Positions 1 through 5,135 of a stretch of DNA of 9,396 nt are shown in pieces. Both the position numbers and the translations under genes were made by a program. The notes below the pieces were generated by a model. That model had not been told where the DNA came from. It worked only from the letters and a program-made list of their open reading frames with translations, and made no database searches. Origin of the DNA: Syntrophaceae bacterium (lineage in GTDB: Bacteria > Desulfobacterota > Syntrophorhabdia > Syntrophorhabdales > WCHB1-27). Within the stretch, counting starts at the first letter, position 1. Each line of letters opens with the position of its first letter. The stretch covers positions 1 through 9,396 of the forward strand of contig PLSJ01000142.1 in NCBI GenBank assembly GCA_003165115.1. Direction: 5' to 3'.

Positions 1-1261
1 GTGTGGCGAGCATCTTTCCAAGGAGGACGCGGCTCTTCTCCCCACCGGAAAGCACCGATATCTTCTTCAAGGCCCGGTCCCCCTCGAAGAGCATCAAGCC
101 GCTGATGTTCCGGGCGGTGCCGCGGCTGAAATCGGGCGTCGCCTGAAGAATCTCCTCTTCAACCGTCTGCTCCGCGCTGAGGCGGTCGATATTGACCTGG
201 CCGAAGTAGCCGGCCCTCAGGTTCACCGAACGGGCGACCGTGCCCTGTACAGGCGTGAGGTCGCCCGCGAGCAGGCTCAGGAGCGTGGTCTTCCCCTTGC
301 CGTTCTTCCCGATAACACCTATCCTGTCCCGCCTGCCGACGGCAAAGGTGAGGCCGTCGATGAGGACCGGTCCGCCGTCGTAAGAGAAGCTCAGGTCCCG
401 CGCCTCCGTGAGCCACTTCCCGGAGAAGGGCGCCGCCCGGAACTGGAAGTCGAGGACCTTCGCCTCCTCCAGCCTTTCGCGGGTCTTTGTCCTGCCGAGC
501 ACCTTGATCTTTGACTGGACCACGCGCGCCCTGGTTGCCTGCGCCCGGAACCGGTTGATGAACTGCTCCAGTTCCTTCCGCTTTCTCTCGTCGTTGACCC
601 GGGTCTTCTCGTAGACCTCTTCTTCCTGAAGTATCTGCTGGTAGAGCTTGTGCGTCGAGCCCGCTATTTTTCGTACGCCCTCGCGATGGATGCCCATGAC
701 GTGGGTCACCACGCCGTCCATGAAGGTCCGGTCATGGGTGATAAGGACCAGCTCGCCCTTCCACTCCCTCAGGAAGCGGCCGAGCCAACGGACCGACACG
801 ATATCCAGATAATTGGTGGGCTCGTCCAAAAGCAGAAGGTCGGGTTTCGAGACGAGTACTTTTGCGAGGTTCAGCCGGATCTGGTAGCCGCTCGAAAGCT
901 CCTCGGGGCTTTTCCGGAAATCGGCCTCGTCGAAGCCGAGGCCGAGAAGGATGCTCTTCACTTTGTATGTCTCGTCCGTCCCGTCCTCGCTCTGCGGCAG
1001 GGCCAGGGAGGCCTCCCCGAGCACGCTGCCTTTCGCGAAGGAAAGGGTCTGGGAGAGATAACCCTTTCTGTAGCCCCGCGGGATATTGACGCTTCCCGAA
1101 TCGGGCTCTTCCTCGCCCGTGATCAGTCTCAGCAGCGTGGTTTTTCCGCTCCCGTTCCTGCCCACGAGGCCGACGCGTTCCCCGTCCCCTATCGTGAACG
1201 TCACGGCGTCGAAGACGACCTGAAGGCCGTAGGTCTTAGTCAGATTAGCAACTGATAGCAT
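1..1261 (-). CDS. ABC-F family ATPase (ribosome-associated translation factor type), C-terminus cut by window edge
   Basis: Soluble protein with two ATP-binding cassettes and no membrane segment, as in the ABC-F family (EttA/Uup/YheS and antibiotic-resistance relatives). Known members bind the ribosomal E site and adjust translation or rescue stalled ribosomes. Cassette 1 has Walker A GRNGSGKTT (residues 34-42), signature LSSGYQIRL (122-130), Walker B LLLLDEPTN (142-150) and H-switch LITHDR (173-178). A charged helical linker (about 205-265) matches the position of the PtIM interdomain linker. Cassette 2 has GKNGKGKTT (318-326) and LSGGEKSR (404-411). Only 82 residues separate the first Walker A from the first signature, so the long arm of EttA seems absent. 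The visible 420 codons are open, and the frame leaves the window before the second Walker B. The ATG at 1261 follows an AGGA with good spacing. Family assignment is firm; the subfamily and any resistance role cannot be told. Confidence 0.95.
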   Translation of the reverse strand, partial: MLSVANLTKTYGLQVVFDAVTFTIGDGERVGLVGRNGSGKTTLLRLITGEEEPDSGSVNIPRGYRKGYLSQTLSFAKGSVLGEASLALPQSEDGTDETYKVKSILLGLGFDEADFRKSPEELSSGYQIRLNLAKVLVSKPDLLLLDEPTNYLDIVSVRWLGRFLREWKGELVLITHDRTFMDGVVTHVMGIHREGVRKIAGSTHKLYQQILQEEEVYEKTRVNDERKRKELEQFINRFRAQATRARVVQSKIKVLGRTKTRERLEEAKVLDFQFRAAPFSGKWLTEARDLSFSYDGGPVLIDGLTFAVGRRDRIGVIGKNGKGKTTLLSLLAGDLTPVQGTVARSVNLRAGYFGQVNIDRLSAEQTVEEEILQATPDFSRGTARNISGLMLFEGDRALKKISVLSGGEKSRVLLGKMLAT

Positions 1262-1308
1262 AGGGAATCCTGATCATAGAGATGACTGCAACAAACTGGG
1301 AACGCCAT

Positions 1309-1337
1309 AGTTTACACGAGATAGGACGGAAGTTCAA
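1309..1337 (-). promoter_or_regulatory. Candidate sigma-70-type promoter for the ABC-F gene
   Basis: Reading the minus strand, TTGAAC (1332-1337) is followed after exactly 17 bases by TAAACT (1309-1314). Each hexamer matches 4 of 6 consensus bases. Transcription would begin near 1302 and give a leader of about 40 nt before the ATG at 1261. This is inferred from motif and spacing only. Confidence 0.4.
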
Positions 1338-1371
1338 TCGAGGCGGGGAAGGTCCGGCGCACAAGAATTCC

Positions 1372-1400
1372 TTGCACCGTCCGCAATTACGCCTTATTAA
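1372..1400 (+). promoter_or_regulatory. Weak candidate promoter for the NTF2-like secreted protein gene
   Basis: TTGCAC (1372-1377, 3 of 6 consensus) lies 17 bases before TATTAA (1395-1400, 4 of 6) on the plus strand, giving a leader of about 95 nt before 1504. The -10 element sits at the inner edge of the left arm of the dyad at 1387-1422, so a protein bound there would cover it. The match is modest. Confidence 0.25.
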
Positions 1401-1422
1401 CTATGTAGACGCGAAGGCGTAA
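1387..1422. repeat. Perfect 9-bp inverted repeat in the divergent intergenic region
   Basis: TTACGCCTT (1387-1395) is repeated in inverted orientation as AAGGCGTAA (1414-1422), with an 18-base A+T-richer spacer. No T-run follows, so it does not look like an intrinsic terminator. It lies between the divergent ABC-F and NTF2-like genes and touches the candidate plus-strand -10 element. An operator for a dimeric regulator is one reading; a hairpin in the leader of the plus-strand gene is the other. Confidence 0.5.
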
Positions 1423-1503
1423 GGTACCGTGCTGCGTATACAGACATGGCGAAAAGGGGAGCGGCAAGATTCGGGTCATTCTACTTTATCAATGAGGGGA
1501 GCC

Positions 1504-1923
1504 ATGAAAACAACGGTTTTTGCAGCCATTCTTATCCTTGTCTTCGTTTCGGCGTCACCGGCGCAGGACAAGTCGCCCAAGGCAATGACGGAAGGGTTTT
1601 TTCGTCTGTTGATGGAAAACAAGATGCCCGAGGCGTACACGCACCTGTTTGTCGGTTCCCCCGTGCCGAAATTAAGGCCCGAGGAAACGGACGTAATAAA
1701 ACAACAAACGAAAACCACCTTGGCGGATTACGGAAAAATCCTCGGGTATGACCTGATCCGTGAGGAAAAGTTCGGCGGATCCGTCCTGAGGTTGGTCTAT
1801 TTGCTTAAATCCGAGTTGGTGCCGACGGTCTGGCAATTTTTCTTCTATAAACCCGATTCGGAGTGGTATCTGCTGGGCGTCACCTTCTTTGACGACGCCG
1901 AGGGTCTTGCCGCCATGCAGTAG
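1504..1923 (+). CDS. Small secreted protein with NTF2-like appearance, function unknown
   Basis: A 139-residue protein. Its first 20 residues form a Sec signal peptide: positive start MKTT, a hydrophobic core AAILILVFV, then a likely cut after SASPA, which predicts export to the periplasm. The mature part has two N-terminal helices (FFRLLMENKMPEAYTHLF) and then alternating strands rich in aromatic residues (LRLVYLLK, VWQFFFYK, WYLLGVTFF). That order resembles the small NTF2/SnoaL-like cone fold, but no catalytic motif is recognisable. The start at 1504 is chosen because GAGGGGA precedes it and it places the signal peptide at the N-terminus. The frame is also open upstream to a GTG at 1429 and an ATG at 1492, neither giving a sensible signal peptide. 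It may be transcribed with the lipoprotein 255 bp downstream, though that gene has its own promoter candidate. The fold call is tentative. Confidence 0.75.
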   Translation: MKTTVFAAILILVFVSASPAQDKSPKAMTEGFFRLLMENKMPEAYTHLFVGSPVPKLRPEETDVIKQQTKTTLADYGKILGYDLIREEKFGGSVLRLVYLLKSELVPTVWQFFFYKPDSEWYLLGVTFFDDAEGLAAMQ

Positions 1924-1944
1924 GCGCGGCGAAACACGGAACAG

Positions 1945-1958
1945 GGCCGTTTCCGGCC
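1945..1958 (+). other. Short GC hairpin after the NTF2-like gene
   Basis: GGCCG (1945-1949), a TTTC loop and CGGCC (1954-1958) form a 5-bp stem 21 bp after the stop codon. No T-tract follows, so it would be at best a weak or Rho-assisted terminator. It also lies directly upstream of the TTGACA at 1961. Confidence 0.25.
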
Positions 1959-1960
1959 GG

Positions 1961-1989
1961 TTGACAATTATCTCCGCAGCCCTTAGCTT
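1961..1989 (+). promoter_or_regulatory. Candidate promoter for the PEGA-type lipoprotein gene
   Basis: A perfect -35 TTGACA (1961-1966) is followed after 17 bases by TAGCTT (1984-1989), which keeps the most conserved T, A and final T of a -10 element but matches only 3 of 6. An alternative TATAGT (1989-1994) is too far away (22 bases). Initiation near 1996 would leave a leader of about 180 nt before the ATG at 2179. Confidence 0.4.
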
Positions 1990-2058
1990 ATAGTTGTAGG
2001 GTATATCCCTTTCATTGCCAGGAAACAAAAGCTCCATGATTGACACGGGGCTGGCGCC

Positions 2059-2083
2059 GCGCGCAGGCACGGTCGATGCGCGC
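2059..2083 (+). other. GC-rich stem-loop in the leader of the lipoprotein gene
   Basis: GCGCGCA (2059-2065) and TGCGCGC (2077-2083) form a perfect 7-bp stem with an 11-base loop. A second smaller stem, CCGGG (2146-2150) with CCCGG (2161-2165), overlaps the first bases of the ribosome binding site GGAGGAAGGG (2164-2173). Together they would give a folded leader if transcription starts near 1996. In GC-rich DNA such stems also arise by chance. Confidence 0.3.
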
Positions 2084-2178
2084 AACGCAGGTTTACGGAC
2101 GGCCCCCGGCTTTCCTTAGCTGTAGACTGAAAATGACACGCATAACCGGGACTGTCGCTGCCCGGAGGAAGGGTCAAG

Positions 2179-2559
2179 ATGAGGGCTTTGCTCCTGGTTG
2201 GGATCATGCTCTGCTTCACCGGGTGCGGCGTGATCGCCCACGGCACGTCTCAAAAGATCCTCTGCACCACGACCCCTGCCGGCGCATTGGTGAAAATGGC
2301 CGACGGCACCGCATGTACGACGCCTTGCAGCGTCACACTGAAAAGGAAACAGGACGACGTCCTGACCATCGAGAGGAAGGGCTACGAAACAATGACCCTG
2401 CCCGTCCACTCGGTCCTTTCGAAGTCCTCGGCCGGCAACATACTGCTGCCCGGCGGACTGGTCTGCTGGGGGATCGATGTCGCCTCCGGCGGCGCCTATA
2501 AACTGGTGCCGGAGCACATCGATATAGAACTCAAGCCCGCCGGGGAAGAAGAGCCTTAA
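2179..2559 (+). CDS. Small PEGA-type lipoprotein
   Basis: A 126-residue protein with a lipoprotein signal: MRALLLVGIMLCFTGC ends in a lipobox-like FTGC whose Cys16 would be lipidated, predicting membrane anchoring on the periplasmic side. Residues about 29-76 look like a PEGA beta-domain: TTPAGALV at its start, the TPCSVTL strand, then LTIERKGYE. These small beta-sandwich modules are common in envelope proteins. Cys46 and Cys50 lie close together and could form a disulfide. The C-terminal part (GGLVCWGIDVASGGAY, then LVPEHIDIEL) has the glycine-rich hairpin and closing strand seen in small PEGA-like lipoproteins. The start is set by the strong ribosome binding site GGAGGAAGGG. Its function is unknown beyond a structural or binding role in the envelope. 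It converges on the dehydrogenase gene, whose end is 58 bp away, with no clear terminator between them. Confidence 0.85.
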   Translation: MRALLLVGIMLCFTGCGVIAHGTSQKILCTTTPAGALVKMADGTACTTPCSVTLKRKQDDVLTIERKGYETMTLPVHSVLSKSSAGNILLPGGLVCWGIDVASGGAYKLVPEHIDIELKPAGEEEP

Positions 2560-2617
2560 AGAGCCGCGACCGCGCGACGCCTTCCAAAACTCCTGTACAA
2601 TTATGTGCGTGCGAGGC

Positions 2618-3883
2618 CTACGGGAATATGCCCCGCAGCCTTACCGCCTCGGCAACGCGCCCGATGCCCAGCACAAGCGCCGCCGTCCGCATGTCCACCC
2701 GCTCCTTCTCCGCGATGGCTTTGACCTCGTAAAAGGCCTTCGAGAGGATGCGGATGAGACGCTCGGTTATCTCTCCCTCGGTCCAGAACAGTTCCTGAAG
2801 GTTCTGGACCCATTCGAAATAAGAGACGACGACACCACCCGCATTTGCGAGGATGTCGGGAACGAGACTGATCCCCCGGTCGGACAATATCGAGTCCGCC
2901 TCCGGGGTCGTCGGACCGTTGGCCCCCTCCACGACCATCCGGCAGCGGAGCTTTGGCGCGTTCGCGGCGGTAATCTGGTTCTCCATGGCCGCCGGCACCA
3001 GGATATCGCATTCCAATTCGAGCAGCTCCGCGTTCGTGATCTCCTCCGCGTCGACCTCCTCCTTCACGAAGCACCTGCTGCGCTTCTTGCAGTCCAGCGC
3101 CTTTTCCACATCGAGCCCCTTCGGATTATAGAGGCCCCCATTTATATCGGAAATGCCCACCACGCGGCACCCCGCCCTGGCGAACTCGCGCGCGGCCGCC
3201 GAGCCCACGTTGCCCGCTCCCTGGATTACCACGCGGCTCCCCGCCAGTGAAAAACGGCCGTGTTTGGCCGCCTTCGCCGCAACGACGAAGACGCCGCGGC
3301 CGGTAGCCTCGAACCTGCCGCGCGAGCCTCCCAGCTCCAGGGGTTTGCCGGTCACGACCCCGGGGACCGAGTACCCCTTTCGGATGCTGAACGTATCCAT
3401 CATCCAGGCCATTACCTGGGGATTGGTGGCTACGTCCGGCGCCGGGATATCCATCTCGGGTCCGATAAAGGGAGATATCTCCCACGTGAACCGGCGCGTC
3501 ATGCTTTCGATCTCGTGCTGCGACATCTGCCTCGGGTCGCACTCGACCCCTCCCTTCGCCCCTCCGAAGGGGATGTTGACCACGGCCGCTTTCCAGGTCA
3601 TCCACATGGCCAGGGCACGCATCTCGTCGAGGTCCACGTCGGGATGGTAGCGCATCCCCCCCTTGAACGGACCCCGCGTGTCGTTGTGCTGGACGCGATA
3701 GCCCGTAAACATGCTCACCGATCCATTGTCCTTTTTTGCCGGAAAATGGACAATGATCTCCCTCCTGGTATACTTGATTTTCTCGAATATGCCGGCGTCG
3801 ATTCCGGGCAAGTGACCTGATGCCTTCTCTACCTGGCTGACGGCCATGCGCGCCAAATTGACTTTCCCTTCCCCGGCCTCCAT
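2618..3883 (-). CDS. Glu/Leu/Phe/Val dehydrogenase, most likely glutamate dehydrogenase
   Basis: A complete 421-residue cytoplasmic enzyme of the usual length for the hexameric bacterial family. It interconverts glutamate with 2-oxoglutarate and ammonia using NAD(P), linking carbon and nitrogen metabolism. The substrate domain contains PFKGGMRYHP (Lys74), Lys98 in TWKAAVVNIPFGGAKGG, the catalytic Lys110 in GGAKGG and Asp150 in PAPDV. The spacings 74-98-110-150 match those of K89, K113, K125 and D165 in Clostridium symbiosum glutamate dehydrogenase. The Rossmann domain starts at GAGNVG (222-227) and has SDINGG with Asp246 near the end of the second strand, where an acidic residue usually favours NAD; cofactor choice is inferred. 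The ATG at 3883 has AGGGGGTG just upstream. It stands alone and is divergent from the binding-protein gene. Leucine or phenylalanine dehydrogenase is less likely, since those are usually shorter. Confidence 0.95.
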   Translation of the reverse strand: MEAGEGKVNLARMAVSQVEKASGHLPGIDAGIFEKIKYTRREIIVHFPAKKDNGSVSMFTGYRVQHNDTRGPFKGGMRYHPDVDLDEMRALAMWMTWKAAVVNIPFGGAKGGVECDPRQMSQHEIESMTRRFTWEISPFIGPEMDIPAPDVATNPQVMAWMMDTFSIRKGYSVPGVVTGKPLELGGSRGRFEATGRGVFVVAAKAAKHGRFSLAGSRVVIQGAGNVGSAAAREFARAGCRVVGISDINGGLYNPKGLDVEKALDCKKRSRCFVKEEVDAEEITNAELLELECDILVPAAMENQITAANAPKLRCRMVVEGANGPTTPEADSILSDRGISLVPDILANAGGVVVSYFEWVQNLQELFWTEGEITERLIRILSKAFYEVKAIAEKERVDMRTAALVLGIGRVAEAVRLRGIFP

Positions 3884-4076
3884 AGCACACCCCCTGCCGG
3901 CCTTCGTCCGCCGGCTTCCTTTCGCACTCTGAAGTCAAATATAATACGACAGCCCGAGCCTATCACGGAAGAGTCCCGCAAGGGCAACGGGACGCAGGAG
4001 TATCCGCAGCACAACAATTGCGCCTTTACATACCGGCAAAGGCACATTAAATTAATCATGGGGGCACGCGCCGACA
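3884..4076. promoter_or_regulatory. Divergent control region between the dehydrogenase and the binding-protein/kinase genes
   Basis: A 193-bp spacer between divergent genes. An A+T-rich island at 3936-3948 reads TATAAT on the plus strand (3940-3945) and TATTAT on the minus strand (3941-3946). Neither has a convincing -35 at 16-18 bases, so the dehydrogenase promoter is placed here only loosely. Closer to the dehydrogenase start, GCCGGC at 3896-3901 and again at 3910-3915 could pair across an 8-base loop in the mRNA leader. That stem ends two bases before the AGGGGG of the ribosome binding site. Confidence 0.35.
4025..4053 (+). promoter_or_regulatory. Candidate promoter for the binding-protein/kinase operon
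   Basis: TTTACA (4025-4030, 5 of 6 consensus) is followed after 17 bases by TAAATT (4048-4053, 4 of 6), inside a locally A+T-rich patch. Initiation near 4060 would leave a leader of only about 17 nt before the ATG at 4077. The nearest purine run, GGGGG at 4060-4064, is 12 bases from the start codon, so translation may depend on a weak or unusual initiation signal. Confidence 0.45.
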
Positions 4077-5120
4077 ATGTTTCTCCGCAACGCCGTCCGT
4101 GATCCGGACAGGTCGAAAGGCAGGTTTCCGCTCGCGCTCTGCCTCGTCATCCTTGTGCTCCTGGCTGGCGCGTCCGTTGCGGTGTACTCCCGGCATCACC
4201 GTCGCCTCCCGCCTCCCCGCGAGAAAATCGCACTCGGCATCGTCACGACCGACAATGCCGTGCTCGTGCATATCGCCTCCGAATTGGGTTTCTTTTCGAG
4301 GTACGGCATCGACCTGTCCATCACCGAGTACGAAGTCGGTTCTCACGTGATGGACGATCTCGAGGCAGGCATCCTGAACATCGCGGCCGCATCGGAGTTC
4401 GCCCTTGTCCGTGAGGGCTTTAACCGCAAGGATCTTTTGGCCGTTGCCTCGATTGCGCGCTCGAACAATATCCAGCTCATCGCGAGGAAGGACCGGGGAA
4501 TCGCATCTCCGGCCGACCTCAAGGGCAAGACGATAGGCGTTTTGCGCGGGACGACGTGCGAATTCTTTCTCTCCACGTTCCTTGCTTTCGGCGGCATTTT
4601 GAACAACGAAGTGCAGATAGTCAACATAAAGCCGTCGGATGCCGCATCCGGCATCCTGAGCAGGAACATCGATGCCGCCATGCTCTGGGACCCTTACGCG
4701 TACAGGCTGAAGACCGCCCTGGGCAAGAACGCGATGGTCTGGGACGGCCAGGGCGGGCAGGATTACTATGTGCTCCTGATCTCGACCAGGCCATTTACCG
4801 ACGCTCACCCGGCCGCCGTCGAAAAGCTGCTGAGAGCGCTGGTGGACGCCGAGCGCTTTACCGAGACTAACCCGGCGGAATCGAAGAGGATCATCCAGAA
4901 GCACTTCCGTTACGACAACGCATATATGGCCCGGACCTGGGCGCAGAACAGTCCAAAAGTCTGTTTGACCCAGGACCTCCTGATCCATATGGAGGACGAA
5001 GGGCGATGGGTCAAAAGAAGGGGTTGGGTCTACTCTCAGGGTATACCCAACTATTATGCCCTCATGTACCTTGACGGGCTCGAGAAGGTAAACCCGGACG
5101 CGGTGAGCATCATCCACTAG
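4077..5120 (+). CDS. Membrane-anchored NMT1/THI5/SsuA-type substrate-binding protein
   Basis: A 347-residue periplasmic solute-binding protein of the NMT1/THI5-like class (relatives of SsuA, TauA and ThiY, which bind sulfonates, taurine or pyrimidines). After a basic N-terminus (RDPDRSKGR), a hydrophobic segment at about residues 17-38 has no lipobox cysteine and is followed by RHHRR, so it may be an uncleaved anchor. The binding domain runs from KIALGIVTTDNAVLVHIASE through ELGFFSRYGIDLSITEY, AAASEFALVREG, ASPADLKGKTIGVLRGTTCEFF and IDAAMLWDPYAY. That is the usual motif order of the class and implies a two-lobed cleft. The ligand cannot be read from sequence. No permease or ATPase gene is nearby; the kinase gene begins 15 bp downstream, so a sensory role is likely. 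The ATG is fixed by an in-frame stop about 8 codons upstream, although its ribosome binding site is weak. Confidence 0.9.
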   Translation: MFLRNAVRDPDRSKGRFPLALCLVILVLLAGASVAVYSRHHRRLPPPREKIALGIVTTDNAVLVHIASELGFFSRYGIDLSITEYEVGSHVMDDLEAGILNIAAASEFALVREGFNRKDLLAVASIARSNNIQLIARKDRGIASPADLKGKTIGVLRGTTCEFFLSTFLAFGGILNNEVQIVNIKPSDAASGILSRNIDAAMLWDPYAYRLKTALGKNAMVWDGQGGQDYYVLLISTRPFTDAHPAAVEKLLRALVDAERFTETNPAESKRIIQKHFRYDNAYMARTWAQNSPKVCLTQDLLIHMEDEGRWVKRRGWVYSQGIPNYYALMYLDGLEKVNPDAVSIIH

Positions 5121-5135
5121 CCGGCGAGGGATCCC

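Noticed and set aside
650..1255. Plus-strand open frames of up to about 200 codons across the ABC-F gene.
   Set aside because: The minus-strand frame carries all ABC-F motifs without interruption; the plus-strand translation matches no family.
122..1261. The LSSG signature in the first ABC-F cassette as a possible loss-of-function change.
   Set aside because: The critical Ser and second Gly remain, and variation at this position is tolerated in ABC-F first cassettes; the other motifs are intact.
1429..1503. A 25-codon upstream extension of the NTF2-like gene starting at GTG.
   Set aside because: It would bury the signal peptide, has no ribosome binding site, and overlaps the region just after the dyad; the ATG at 1504 has GAGGGGA before it.
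1950..1959. The 10-mer TTTCCGGCCG next to TTGACA here and also at 7888-7897 on the minus strand, suggesting a shared operator.
   Set aside because: It lies upstream of the -35 at one site and inside the spacer at the other. Matching 10-mers are expected by chance many times in a GC-rich window of this size.
2040..2501. A 153-codon plus-strand open frame starting before the lipoprotein gene, and a minus-strand frame at 2116-2517.
   Set aside because: Both overlap the lipoprotein gene, which has a signal peptide, a lipobox and a strong ribosome binding site. The alternatives are Arg/His-rich with no motif.
2560..2617. A bidirectional terminator expected between the convergent lipoprotein and dehydrogenase genes.
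   Set aside because: No stem followed by a T-run could be found on either strand.
3126..3938. Long open frames on both strands (270 codons minus, 165-186 codons plus) overlapping the glutamate dehydrogenase gene.
   Set aside because: They are shadows of the dehydrogenase, whose catalytic residues are all in the 2618-3883 frame.
4058..4102. A 14-codon upstream open frame overlapping the start of the binding-protein gene.
   Set aside because: Its ATG lies at or before the predicted transcription start (about 4060) and has no ribosome binding site.
4077..5120. A sulfonate, taurine or thiamine-precursor transport gene name (ssuA, tauA, thiY) for the binding protein.
   Set aside because: Ligand specificity cannot be read from sequence and no cognate transporter genes are present, so a symbol would overstate the evidence.
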